Source: Gossypium raimondii (Eukaryota; Streptophyta; Magnoliopsida; Malvales; Malvaceae). From it: a stretch of DNA of 64,000 nucleotides. The DNA lies in NCBI RefSeq assembly GCF_025698545.1, contig NC_068569.1, positions 13,330,001 to 13,394,000 on the forward strand, read 5' to 3'. Of the stretch, positions 24,668 to 36,960 are shown one piece after another. How positions within the stretch are numbered: the stretch's first letter is position 1; each line of letters opens with the position of its first letter. The translations under genes and the position numbers were made by a program. The notes beneath the pieces are model-generated. The model saw nothing but the letters and a program-made list of their open reading frames with translations. It ran no database searches and had not been told where the DNA came from.

Positions 24668-26325
24668 ATGGGACAAGAAAAAAGCTACTTTTATAGTTGG
24701 TCACCGGTTGGAGCTCCATTGAATGTACGAAGGGAGGAGGACCACTGGAGACACGCTGACAACTCTGTCAATGCGGTGTCTTTTGGCTTTGTTGCAACTG
24801 CCATTCTCATCTTCATGTTCTTAGTCATGGCCATCATTGAACGCTTTCTTAAACCCAACACTTCCCCTGGCCCTGGAGGTGGCCGTAACCATGCTGACCT
24901 TCAACCTCAGCTTAGTTTCAATGGCAAGCCCAGCCATCCATCACCAAAAGTGAGTTCACCCTTTTGCTTCCACATCCGGGGTTTCTTCTATATTGCCCAA
25001 ATCTCTTTTTCTTTTTTCTTGAATTTGATTGTTTACTTTGCATTACATGGCTAGTATATTTCTAATCCGATGATAAAGGGAACAACTTTAACTTTTTTTC
25101 TGAAAACAGTAATACAGTAGTAACTACTAGTATCTGATCTGACATAAAAGCTTCTCTGCATTGTAAAGTTTACATGTCAGCAAAATCCTCCATATTGGCT
25201 TAAGTTAAAATTTGTTTGCTTTGACAGCGACATGCATTTTATTTTCGGTATGATATGCATTTCTTTTCTTGTAAATTGCACATCTACTTCTTCCTTGAAC
25301 TAGTCATCTTCTGAATTTACTTTCGGTGTTATCTATTTTGACTTTCTTTATGGGTAAGTACTCAAATTTTTGAGCCATTAAGTTAGCTAGTTAATGAAAA
25401 AAAGCTGATTTTTAATGTTAATTTGAAGCCTCATCACTAAAGCATCCCAGTTAAGTTTCCTTGCTCTCATGAAATTGCAAATTTTCTATCTTTAGCCAGA
25501 AAGTTTAATCAATTTTTATAGCTAAGAGCTGTGATGTCGTTGTATATATGATGTTATAGGCTATGGTTCATCTAAGACGTGAAGGGTCTGCTGAAGTTGA
25601 ATAGTTGGTCCCAGGCCAACGAAGCCTAGCTGGTAAGATGTATATAGTTGTTTGTGTTTAGACCTACCATTCTGTAAATGTTTGTCCTGCTGCTCGTGGT
25701 CAGTCCCTTGGTTTATGAACAAACGGTCAACCTGCTTCAGTTGATTGCTTCTTAATCTTATCAATGTACGCTCTTTTAGCTTCATTATGACAATTGACCC
25801 ATGGATTCTGTGGTTTATGAGATTATGTTTGATGCACTTTCACTATGGGAAATGATAGGCCAATTCGGATGAACTATCTCAGTTGAGGTTAATTTTTCCA
25901 AATGTATCTTAGTGATGAACTACTCCAACCCCATTTTTCAATTTTATGGTTGAATAATGCTTACTGATCTCTTCGCCGTGAAGTTATGCTTTAGATTTAA
26001 AACCTTTCGAAATGGTTCGATCTAATTCCAGCCAACTATGGATTTGGGTGTCAATCATTTCTACATGTTTTTTGGTTTTAGGATATATGAGACATGTTGT
26101 TGCTCTACTGATTCCTTAGTAAATCAATGTTGATGTTGATTGAATGAAAGATCATATAAAGGTGGTTTACTTGTGCAGATGGCGATATACACCAGTGGAG
26201 TTTCAGTGTTAATGCCTGGGGATGTTATTCCTACTTTCATTGCAATTTGCACACCCTGCCCGCATCAACACCACTCATCAGTCAATCCCAACTCAGACTC
26301 CTCTGTAAACATTAATGCAAGTTAG
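24668..26325 (+). CDS. Single-pass membrane protein of the At5g65660-like family
   Basis: Two coding exons, 24668-24949 (donor GTGAGT) and 26179-26325 (acceptor TTGTGCAG), join in phase 0 to give 142 aa. Residues 1-35 are hydrophilic (MGQEKSYFYSWSPVGAPLNV). One hydrophobic segment spans about 36-57 (AVSFGFVATAILIFMFLVMA), followed by a Pro/Gly-rich stretch. The second exon gives VSVLMPGDVIPTFIAICTPC near residues 102-121; the phrase VLMPGDxIPTFIAxPCPC is what I recall as the hallmark of plant proteins annotated as uncharacterized At5g65660-like or hydroxyproline-rich family. No signal peptide in front, so the segment is probably a signal anchor. Function unknown. The 1.2-kb intron is long for so small a gene. 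Confidence 0.85.
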
Positions 26326-28607
26326 AGGAGAAAAGAGCAATCTAACCGCATGTGCTGCATCAAACAATGATTATGGTTACTCTACAGCACTGGGTTTTTT
26401 ATGAACAAGCAATGACTAGATCAGAGTTTCCCTTTTTCTTTTTTGTTTTTGGGTCAGAAGATCGTTTATAATGTGTATATAGAGATAGTTTTAGGTACGC
26501 TGGCTGGTTATGGCAACATTTAAGTTGCCTTTCTGTCAATTTCCACCATTTCCATCAAATGGATCATTTTTGCATGTAAAAAGTTTAGGTGTGTTATAGT
26601 CTTTTTAAACTTCCAGCTCCACAACATGTTGTTGCGCAGAACTTTGCTGGTGCTGAAAAAACAAGATGTGATGAAGGATGATTCATTTGGGACAAGAATC
26701 TGGCAAAAGATTTTCACTTATATCAATTGTTACAACCCTAACTGGAATTAAGTCAGTCTCACAAAAGCTTTGGCGCATCCAAATCTCCCCGCGTTGGAAC
26801 TATTGATCTCCCTAGTCCTTATAGAACTTTGGGCTCTGTTTCAGGGCCTAAAAAACAAAAGAAAATGCAGTCTTCCAAAGCCTAAAACTGATGCCAACCA
26901 GAGATGGCCCATGTCAACCAGCAAAATCTAGACTAAGTTCCTGTTCCAGACTTTCGACGAGGGCAGTCAACTACATTTCTTCCAATAGGACAAGAATGAA
27001 CCTGGAATTGCCTTTTTTTGTATTTTTACAAGTTTCTCAAAGTACACCTCCACAAATTCGAACCGGCAACATCAACTAGAAACAGCACACACTCCTTTGA
27101 GTGTGAGAATGTGAATTCAAATAAGTATTTAAGCATGATACAACTTTAAAGAACATATGAGTATCAAAATAAAATATTATTGAATTATACGTCATGGCAC
27201 AAATTGACCGGTCGGAGCGGATGGTGACCAGTACCTTTTGTTTATAGCATATTGTAGGCAAAACCATACCCCTTTGAACCAATGAAACTCCTTTTGCCTT
27301 TCAGAAACCTCAAAGAAATGGCCGTTGTATTCGTGTAGATTTTCGTCTCTCAATTTAAATCCAATACATGTCCTGTAGTTGAAAAAGCCAAAGTTCCATG
27401 ATCAATCTTTTGTAATGGAAACAAAAAATAAGGCCGATTTGGATGGTTTTTTTCTTTCAAACATTTGAACCTTGGATGTATTCCGTGTTTGTCATTTCTT
27501 ATGAAAGAGACGAGTACAGAAAAACTAAAAAGAAGCAGCCAATATAACTGAACTGATCTTCTTCACCCCCCATTAGTTGCTTGGTTGAGAGACTCCACCA
27601 ACATATTCCCATTAACGGATCAGTATTAAACATAGGACCACTTCCACTATTTTTACTCATCCATCTACAACGGCTACACTCATCCTCCAAATTTTCAATT
27701 TCCACATTCATTTATTTACTACACTTCCCGTTGTGTTTTTACTATAGGATTTAGAAATGGTAGAATTATTAAAGTGGGTTAAATTCTCTATGTTTTCCTT
27801 TGGTTGTACAATACTTTCCTCCATTTAATGTCTCTCATTTAGGTGTTAGAAAAAGGAAAATGTGGGGCCAAGCATGGAGGCCGTCCTCTGTTTCGATTTG
27901 GCAATGGTGGAGCCAGCAGCCTGAAAACCCCTCTGCATATTCCTCATAATCCTGTGAGTAAAAAAAAAAAGTTGGATCTTAAAAAGAATTTGCAAATACT
28001 GGCAATGGCATGCCTCGAAAATTTTTTTTTAATAGCTTGCTCAAGATCCCAGTTTCAAAGGACATAATTATGTGCCTCATTTATCTAAATCTAATCATAA
28101 TAAATGTCTAAACATCAACTTTACACCTAAAAGTTGTCTCACCAAAAACTACTTTAACCAAACCAACAACAAAAGATAAAAGAATAATGGTACATTCATT
28201 AAGCTCCTACTTTTTTATTTGAATGTTAGGATTCAATTATGATTCAAGCCATGAAATTTTGAATAAAGGAAGAGGGAAAAGGCAGCCATGATGAAGTGCC
28301 AGATTGAATGTCGTTGTTTCAGTCTTGCAGAAATGCAATTTTTTTTTTCCGATATAGCAGCAATGAAGAGTAGAAAATAATACAAGAGCGAAATTCATTA
28401 AAGGATAAATCACAGGTCAATTAAGATAAGTAGTAGTAGACAACAGCCCACTACTGCAACTCTGAAAAACATATACAACAAAATCTTCCCTTCCAGCTCA
28501 GACGGACGACCTCTGACTTCAATGTTCAATCAATATTCACAATCTTAAACAAACAAACAATAATTAGACAAGGTGATTGAACTTAAGATACACTTCTTCG
28601 TTCATCT
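26326..28607. other. Intergenic, two 3' ends facing, no gene supported
   Basis: The first 200-300 bases are the 3' UTR of the membrane-protein gene; the last 200 are the 3' UTR of the minus-strand MGCC gene. Short open frames between have no motif. No RNA gene or clear repeat recognised. Confidence 0.4.
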
Positions 28608-29495
28608 CTAGAGAAAGATGAAACATTCAAGGGAAACAAGAGGATTTTCAAGTGATTCATTTGGAGCACTAGATGTAGCTGCATTGTTATTGCTACTTGG
28701 CCATTTTCCTTCCATGGTGGTTGTAGTAGTTGCACCATGCTGCTGCTCCACTTTTTTGCTATTACCCGTCTCTCCCGGATCAAGTCTGGCCCTACCAGGG
28801 GATTGATTGGTCCTTCTTCCAGACGGGCTCCGACCCATTACAGATCTATTCACAGCAGGTGACCTTGACCTCCTTCCTGAACTCTCACCCGGGTCCTTCC
28901 TTGGCGGGTCGGGTCTTGACCCACGTCTCACTGTGGGTTCCCTGCTATGAACCAACCTCACTGATGCTGACCCCCCATTCACAACCCCATTTCTTCTGCC
29001 AGGCGATTGGTCAATTTTTCGGGTCGGGGACCTACCCACAACCTGGTTCCTTGACCCGGATCTCGCCGGAGATCTGAACACTTTCTGCTGCCTCACTTCT
29101 TCTTCGTCTCTTCTGTCGGTTATAGTTGAAACGCTTTCACTTACACTAACACTACAAATCTCAGAAACATCCTCCGACGCTGACTCTTCAATAACATTGA
29201 CAGGCAATTTCGGCTCAGGCTTGATGTTAAAATTCAGGCTTTCCTCCCCTTGGATCTTGACAAACGCCGGTTTTTCTATCTGGGGTTTCTTCTTCTCTTC
29301 TTCTTGTGGGATAAAGATGCGAGCTTTGGGCTTTGGAGTTTCAGACAGAACTTCTTTCACCGTTTCTTCTTCCGCTGAAGGCGGCGGAGCTCTGCTTTCA
29401 AGGCTTGGCTTTTGGTTAAAAGATTCAAGACCCGCATGTAAATGTGCTTCCTTTCCACGAGAAGAACCTTTTTTAGAGCTTAGACAACAACCCAT
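28608..29495 (-). CDS. MGCC-starting Ser/Arg/Pro-rich protein, probably membrane-anchored by acylation
   Basis: Intronless 295-aa frame from the ATG at 29495. It starts MGCCLSSKKGSS: Gly2 fits N-myristoylation and Cys3/Cys4 fit palmitoylation, so a peripheral membrane location is likely. An acidic/Lys-rich part (EEETVKEVL..PQEEEKKKP) and a Ser/Val-rich patch (SEICSVSVSESVSTI, about 111-125) precede an SP/RS-rich basic region (about 140-240: RSPARSGSR, GRSPTRK, QSPGRR, RRSRSP, GRSPSGRR). The C-terminus NESLENPLVSLECFIFL is short, hydrophobic and looks conserved. Homologues are usually labelled serine/arginine repetitive matrix-like proteins, a label based on composition; I would not infer a splicing role given the MGCC start. 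Mostly disordered. Role unknown. Confidence 0.85.
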   Translation of the reverse strand: MGCCLSSKKGSSRGKEAHLHAGLESFNQKPSLESRAPPPSAEEETVKEVLSETPKPKARIFIPQEEEKKKPQIEKPAFVKIQGEESLNFNIKPEPKLPVNVIEESASEDVSEICSVSVSESVSTITDRRDEEEVRQQKVFRSPARSGSRNQVVGRSPTRKIDQSPGRRNGVVNGGSASVRLVHSREPTVRRGSRPDPPRKDPGESSGRRSRSPAVNRSVMGRSPSGRRTNQSPGRARLDPGETGNSKKVEQQHGATTTTTMEGKWPSSNNNAATSSAPNESLENPLVSLECFIFL

Positions 29496-32381
29496 TTGAG
29501 GAAATGGAGGCTACAGCTGGACTCAGAAACAAGGTAGCATTGTTGGGTTAAGCTCAAAAACGAAGCTTTTCTTCTTCTTTGGAAAAAAGGTTGGGTATTT
29601 TACTTTTCCCGGCGTCAGAAATGAAGACAAGAGGAGACAAGGAGTAGGGTAGTTAAATGGGAACCGAATGTGAACGTCTCATAAAAGAGATGGAGTCAAT
29701 GAAATGTATTTATTCTCTAACATCACCCCGTCAGTTCGCTAAGCTAACTTTTTTTTCCTATTTCTATTCATGCCCTAAACATTTTTGTTCTTTCTCATTT
29801 AAGTCCCTTCTCTTCTTTTCTTGGTTGCTTTTTAATATAATCGTACTATGTCTCGTGATTTGCGCAAATATTTAGCGATCGGCGCAGGTGGAGGGTGATT
29901 TTTGTATGTTTGCAAACCGTCGATTCTTGTGATTTTGTTGCGATCTATACTGATGGTGTCTAATCTAATCAGAATGGGGGGGGTAGATGGGGGCCACTAC
30001 AAAGGGATCTTATGTGGGGAGTATGGAAGATCGAACGGTAGTGATTGATTTCATGGCCTGGCGTTGACTATTTGACCTACAAGTTTCACGGATTTGCATG
30101 AACGTGAATAATTCGTCTAGATTTTCAAGTTCCTAAACAACAATATTACATTCTAAGACATTTTCTGTTTGGCTCCGTCTGTACTTAGAGGTAATAAAGT
30201 TTGAGTTATGTAGGGCATTATATTAAATGAAAATCATTTACTATGATACAAAGTAACAAGACAAATACAAACTTAGGAAGATGATGATAAATCCAGCAAA
30301 TTTATGTACATGTTGTCAATGGTTAGATTTTGTGATAATCAATATTATGATCCAAAGTAACATGACAAACACATGCGTACGTACGAAGAGACCCCTCAGC
30401 AGTGAGCACGTGTTTTTATTCAGGCCAAGTGAAAAATGCTAGAGGAGTTGTTAATTTTAAATCCATTGATTTTGGGATATAAATATTTAAACTGTCTTCA
30501 AAATTGTGACTTCTTTTTCGTGGACAATATTTTGAAATCTATATATTTATCCAATCCAACCAGACAACAAAATGTGGCAACTTGATATGAACCATGTCAC
30601 AGAGCAAAGGCTAGAAAGCAATGAATGGATTGATAATAGATCCGGGGAAATTGCAGTACAAATGAACATATTGCATCGATGCAGTGTACCTGCAGGTAGG
30701 CAGGGGTGGTAAGTTATAACAATAAATAGGAAAATAACCTTTGTCCCATTCGATTTAAAGTTTTTGGGCTGTCAAACAGACAATGACCAGAAATGGAGAT
30801 AATAACTTTGTATCGTGCTTGTTACGATATTATTAAAAATAATAAATACGAATTCCGAAAGTAAGGAGAAAAGAATATCAATATTGTCCAATAAGTTCAA
30901 GTATGTTGCTATAAACCTTAATCAAAGTAAAAAAGGACGTTTATCACATTCATTTGATTACTTTTGACATTTTGATTATCACAAACTTACAAACTTTCTT
31001 TTTCTTTTCCAACCAAAAGAAGGTAAAACAGTAATGTTCTTCAAAGACAAGTGGCCTGTGAAGGGTTTAGAAATAGTACAATCAATCAACCAAAAAGTGG
31101 TCCAAATTGGTGTTAGGCAGAGTTGACAGCCCATGCATTAGCTTCGAGTTTCCTCGAAGCCCATAACTCAGCCTATTAGGTTTTACAAGTTGCAATATCC
31201 AAAAAGCTTCAAATTCAATGAGACAAAGGCCTATTTCATATACAATGAGCCCCAGAACCCAGAAATTCACATTGCTCCAGCCATAATATTCAGTTAATTG
31301 TTTTAAAGAAAGAAAAAAGATATATTCTATGCTTGTTCTCTAGGCAATTAAGAAAAAAAATGCTTTTTAACATGAGATACCTAAATTCTTGTTACATGTT
31401 TAGGTTGCACTGTTACAAGTCTTTTTAGTTAACAAATTTTGACTATTAAACAACGACATTTTTATAATTTCGCCAAAAAACTTAATCATCTACGTCATAA
31501 ATAAATAATGGAAATTAGTATTCTAATTTAATTAAAATAAGAAAAATACAAATACGTAATAGAGCAAGAGACGATAACCATTTAAAACAATTTAATTGAA
31601 GTTCTTTGAAAATGAGTTGAAAGAAAAGATTCTTCTTTCTTATGTTATTAAGTATTTGTAATGTATAGAATATCATAAATTATATGAACATTCTAATTCA
31701 AATCCTCAACATTTACCATTAATGACAAGGTTTTATTGGTAATTTTATTATTGGATGACTTTACTATTTTTAGTTTCTTATTTTTAATTTATAAATTAAT
31801 AACGGATTGAAAAAAAATTACATCCAAGGTGTAGAATATATTTATAAAACTATTTTAATAAATAATTATGGCTGAAGTGGTAAAATTTTTTATTTCAACT
31901 TATTCATCTTATGATTGACTTTTAAATAATGTTTTTAATATAAAAGTATGAAATAACAAAATATTCTTATAATAATATTAATTATCTTTTAAATTTTAAA
32001 TTAATAGTGTTTTAATAATTCCATACGAGTATTATTGTCAAATAATAATTTCATAACTAAATTGATATTAAATTAAATTGTGATACCAATTCTTTAAAAA
32101 AAATTATATCCTTCTCCCTTCCATTCATATATGTTACTTGTTTGCTCCATAAGTTTCTCGTTTTTGCTATTTCCATTACCATTAAAGATTGATTTTTTTC
32201 CCCTACCACATCCTTTTTAACGAATTTCAATTTTCATCAACTAAAAATTTGAAAACAACCGCTCGTCTTCTCGTACAAAAACCGCCTTTTGCCTGTTTTG
32301 AAAAGACGGTGGCTTTTATAATTTCCGGTGGCGCCTTGTCGTCTTCGTTGCTATTGAAGTGACAGTGTCCTACAAGTAGTA
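29496..32381. other. Intergenic, divergent promoters of the MGCC and bromodomain genes
   Basis: The left 150 bases are the 5' UTR of the minus-strand gene, and the last 250 are the 5' region of the bromodomain gene. Between them the sequence is AT-rich with no credible coding frame. A G-run (GGGGGGGG) lies at about 29976. No RNA gene recognised. Confidence 0.4.
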
Positions 32382-35170
32382 ATGGGAACAGAGAGGTGGG
32401 GTACGTGGGAGGAGCTTTTGTTAGGCGGGGCGGTTCTCCGTCATGGTACCCGAGATTGGAACCTCGTCGCTTCGGAGCTCCGGACCAGAACTGTTGCTCC
32501 TTTTGGATTCACCCCCGAGGTTATTAATCAATTAAAACTTCAATTCAACTTGATTTGTTGGAATTTTTTTCTCCTTTTTCTGGCATAACTGCTTTGTTCA
32601 GAATTTACTTAAAATTATATGTTTTAAAATCAAAATACTAACGCGACGTTTTGATTTTAATTATATACTTCTTAATTATTTACTATTTGTAGTAACAAAT
32701 TAATAATGTTGTATTAAATTCAATAGTTGAGAAATTTTCTTTAATTATTTCCATATACAGCAATCTTAATGGGTGCTTAGGACACTCCTTAGCAAGACCA
32801 CTTTTTTAAAAATGAAGATATTGTCAGTTGGTCAATGTCATTATGTTAATGATGGGCTTGCTTGGCTAATGGGGAAAGGGTCTGTCACGTGATATCCACC
32901 TGACCAATAAGGAACAGTGAATTTGCTCAATGCATGAATGAAGCTGGACATTGGTTAATGCTTGATCTTCACTTCCATGGTTGTGTTTTTTTTTTTTTTA
33001 ATAGCCTTAGCTAATGCTTAATTTTGTTAGGTGTAGTAGATAGCACTGTAACCGAGCTGAGTTGAGCTTGAGCTTGATTCAAAACTAGTGAATCAAACTT
33101 ATGGATCTTAAGGTTGGCTACAACCTAAGCTTGGACTTCATCATAGGTGCAAAAGGAAATGGGTTTTATGGTGAATGCTTGAAGTTGCTGCGATTTATAA
33201 TTCAATTCTATGATTAAGGAAGTGTGCTTTATTGAATAAAGTTGAACTCTTCCTTGTTCATTTAGGATGGATTAATAGAGTAATACTGCAGCTATAATGC
33301 AGTCTATTAGGTTCTTTGTCAAAATGCTTAATTTTATTTTCATTAGTTTCTTCTGATGGAGCCGGTATCTGAATGCAGATTTGTAAGGCTAAGTACGAGG
33401 ATTTGCAGCAACGTTACTCAGGTTGCAAGTGAGTAATCCTCATCAGAGCTAGTTCTCTTGTTTGCATACTTACATTTTGAAGTGTGGTGCTTTATTAACA
33501 ATTGTATTACGTTTTCCTTGTCAGAGCTTGGTTTGAAGAGTTACGTAAACAGCGAATGGCAGAGCTGAGGCAAGCTTTAGAGAAAACCGAAGACTCAATT
33601 GGGTGAGTAATTTTCCTTTATTGTAATCTGTCGATCGCTTTAACTGTTGATGTTCCAAAATACCAGATTCCTTGAGAAGATTTTCTGGTTTAAACTATAT
33701 ACAAAGCACCTATAGTCAATGGTTACTTCCCAAAGAGTGAAAGAGAAAGCTGTAACCCAGTTAATGGTCCTGTAAGAGCTATCTCTGGATGGTCCGAAGT
33801 TACAAGGTTTGAACATAGAGAAGAAACACTTAAAGTGGGCTTGAGATTTTACCAAAGTTCTTTTATCATTGATGTCTCCAAGTATATGTATCTGCATTTT
33901 GTTTTACAATAATGGCACATGAAAAGTTGTGAATTTGATCTTGGTTTCTTTGGATATTTTAACATTCTAAAAAATTGCATTCTTGTGTATTCGTTAAACT
34001 GGACTCATCTGGTCTTATCAGGTCACTGGAATCAAAGGTAGAGGGCTTGAAAGCTGAGAAAAGAGATGATTCCCAGGTTATTTACGGTTCCAGTCAGACA
34101 GAATCAGCTATACCATGTCTTAAATCTGAGGGAATTGAATTTTCCAGTAAGGACAAATGTAAGGATGGACTCTCTGCCGGTAGTTTCACACAGGAAGCTG
34201 AGACAACCTGGCCCCCTCATTGTCTGATTCCCGTTGCTGTGCCTGCTGAAGTGATGGATGTGAAGCAAGGAGCTTCACTGACCTCTGAGAGAGAGCAAAT
34301 TTCAAGCATCGATAAGTTGTTTGGTACTTTCTGTGGAGGAAGGTTTCTGAGTATAAGGAAGAGGAGGGGGAAGAGGAAGAGAAAAGATTGCAGCAAAAAT
34401 GCCAAAGAAGGGAGTGTTGGAGAAAGCGAGTTCCTAGACCCAGCTGATGTTGCAAATGCTTCATGGTGCAAAGAAACTTCAGCCAGCAGTGAGGATCAGA
34501 ACAGAGGTTCCAGCAGTGAAGTGATTGATGATATAATGGGAATATTCAGTTCTATAGCCAAGAATGATTGCATGAGTGTCTTTCGGAGAAGGCTTGATAG
34601 CCAGGTAAGAACAGTATTCTCAATTTAGTTTGTTACCTAGGTGTTAATGTTGATAAATAGATAAATCTCAACACGCAGGAAAGAGGGAGGTACAAGAAAA
34701 TGATCCGGCAACACAGGGACTTTGACACTATAAGATCGAGAATAGCCAGTAAGTCCATCATGTCGGTAAAAGAACTGTTCCGTGATATGTTATTAGTTGC
34801 CAACAACGCCCTGGTTTTTTATTCCAAGAACACTCGTGAATATAAATCCGCACTACTCCTTAGACATATTGTCACTGCAACTTTGCAACAACATTTGAAG
34901 GAGTACAGAAGCAAGGTTCCCTTGCATAAGCCTCTTGCAAAGCCCCGAAGCATTCACCCAAGTCATCACGAACGGCTAGGAAACACTACCAACAATGAGA
35001 CTCCAGTAGTTGTGAATTCCCGTGGATGTAAAAACACATCTAATGCAGAGTCTCCTCCCTCAATGGAATCCTCAACGTTTTCAGCTCAGCCAAGAAATGC
35101 GGTCTGTGGATACGCTATTCAAAAGTCCGAAAGTCCAACAAAAGGAAGAAAGAGGGCTCGAGCTTGTTGA
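32382..35170 (+). CDS. BRD4: Bromodomain protein with N-terminal SANT/Myb-like region (At1g61215/BRD4 type)
   Basis: Coding exons 32382-32519, 33379-33428, 33525-33602, 34022-34604 and 34679-35170 have GT..AG borders and matching phases, giving 446 aa. The N-terminus (GTWEELLLGGAVLRHGTRDWNLVASELR then ICKAKYEDLQQRYSGCKAWFEELRKQR) is the SANT/Myb-like and coiled-coil part typical of this plant family, followed by a coiled-coil helix (LRQALEKTEDSIGSLESKVEGLKAEK). A basic RKRRGKRKRKDC patch is a likely nuclear signal. The bromodomain is at about 265-370 (IDDIMGIFSSIAKNDCMSVFRRRLDSQERGRYKKMI..DFDTIRSRI..VKELFRDMLLVANNALVFYSKNTREY). It is atypical: the WPF shelf reads SVF, the PMDL reads HRDF, and the usual YN acetyl-lysine Asn position reads YS with an Asn two residues on. 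Close relatives have been linked to plant chromatin-remodelling or NuA4-like complexes. Confidence 0.93.
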
Positions 35171-35744
35171 TCATGTTGTAAAATGCATGTTAATCTTTTT
35201 GGACTTGTAGAACGCAGTTGGTGCTCAGTTGTCTAATATTAAACTATTAGATTTACAGGCTTGTGGGCTAGCTTTCTCATTTTTCACGTTAATGAGACCT
35301 TTCCAAGTGGACCTTAGCTCATTAGGGCTACCCACTCAAATGTTAGACTTCGGCGAAACTTTAATAAAATAAACAGTGGATTTCTTGGCCGGTAGCCACG
35401 TGTTAGAGACATAATCCCAGGTCTTACGTCGTCCAAATCCGACCCATGACTTCTGTTTATTTGCTGTCAAAGCTGTCGTGAAAATCAACATGTTTTAGGT
35501 GACTTGTAAACCTAATTCTTAACAAACTTAATTAAGGAACCACTCTCCACTTTCCGCATCTACATTAAATAAAAACCAGACATTATAAAATATTGTTTAA
35601 TCCATGTTTTTTTCACTCTATTTTATTTGGGAAAATAGTCTGATAAAACAAAAGTCAATTGCCCCCACTTAATCATTTCTAACAACCCACTCCTTCTCAA
35701 ATATTTTATGTGACGAATAAGATTATCACTAATTGCAGTCAGGG

Positions 35745-35960
35745 CGGAGTCGTTGTTCGCAGGGAACAGCCCCTAAAATGAAAAACTTTACTTTTAATAC
35801 TTCTATAATTTTTAAAATTTTAAATTAGTATATAGTAAAATTATACTTTGATTCTAAAAATAAAAAAAATATTTAATTATTTAAAAATTATAAAGATATA
35901 AGCTATTAAAATAATAATATTTCACTTTTACTATCATAAAAATATACAACTTAATTCTGC
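35745..35960 (+). repeat. Dispersed AT-rich repeat, copy in plus orientation
   Basis: Begins near GCGGAGTCGTTGTTCGCAGG and AGCCCCTAAAATGAAAAAC, continues through TTATAATTTTTAAAATTTTAAAT-like sequence and CTATCATAAAAATAT. The same sequence occurs reversed at about 38880-39075. No coding capacity; probably the remains of a non-autonomous transposon family. Confidence 0.55.
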
Positions 35961-36799
35961 TCACCCTAACGATGGTGGCTATGCTAATACCCATTATACT
36001 TTCTCGAAAGTTAATTAATTAATTTATATTTTCAAGATTTATCACAATTAATTTTTACTTCCAAAATTTGCCTGATAAACCATATGAAAGTACATTAATA
36101 TATCATTTGTTCATTTCTCCATTATTCTTAAACTTTCTATCAAGGAAGAAAAATATATATATGAAAAGTTTAACCAAAAAAATTTGAATAATAACACTAA
36201 ATATTCTATTTGCACTCTCTTGTAAAGATATTATAATAAATGAAACATGAATCAAATATTCAAACGGAACATACGAAGATTTCAACATCGAGAATAATGT
36301 TAATAATGAAGGCATTCTACATTTAATTTCACCTAATAAAAATTAATGCATCTCTATCTCAATAAAATACAATGTTCAGCTAAAGATGGTAGTAAATTTC
36401 TTTATACCAATGTTAGGCTGATTATGAAAGAGATGGATGCTGGGTTATTATGTAAGTTTTTTTACCGAAATGAAGTTCTATTATGTTCCTTCAGCCATTG
36501 AATCAAATAAAGAAAGAAAGAAATTGTATTCTGTATTTCACTGTTTAATTAATGTCAAATCACATCTTCGCCCAACTATCAAACCTAACTTTTAATTAAA
36601 ACATTGATGTTAACGTACAATTTAATCAAATGGTGGCATCATATCCATTAAGAATCGCACAGAGATGGCTAAACTGCATCATTTTATATATGCGATTTTA
36701 ATTGATGAAATTTAGCAAATAAAAATCACTTTTGTTTTCATTTTTTAATATTAAACATTGAAAATTATATGTTTGGTTAAAATAATATTTAACTTTCAT

Positions 36800-36960
36800 G
36801 ATGTGGCATACAGTGAATTGTCACGTGGATAACACGTCAACATTCAATTAATTTTTTAAAATTTTAAAATTCAAAAGAGTATAAAAATATTTTTAATTTA
36901 AAAATAATAATTAAATGTTAACATGTCGTCTATGTGACAATCTATATGTATGCTATATTA
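36800..36960. repeat. Imperfect inverted repeat, probable MITE core
   Basis: Left arm GATGTGGCATACAGTGAATT then GTCACGTGGATAACACGTCAACATTCAATT pairs with the reverse complement of the right arm, TAATATAGCATACATATAGATT then GTCACATAGACGACATGTTAACATTTAATT. The arms are about 50 bp with an AT-rich centre. The outer ends of the element were not found. Confidence 0.55.
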
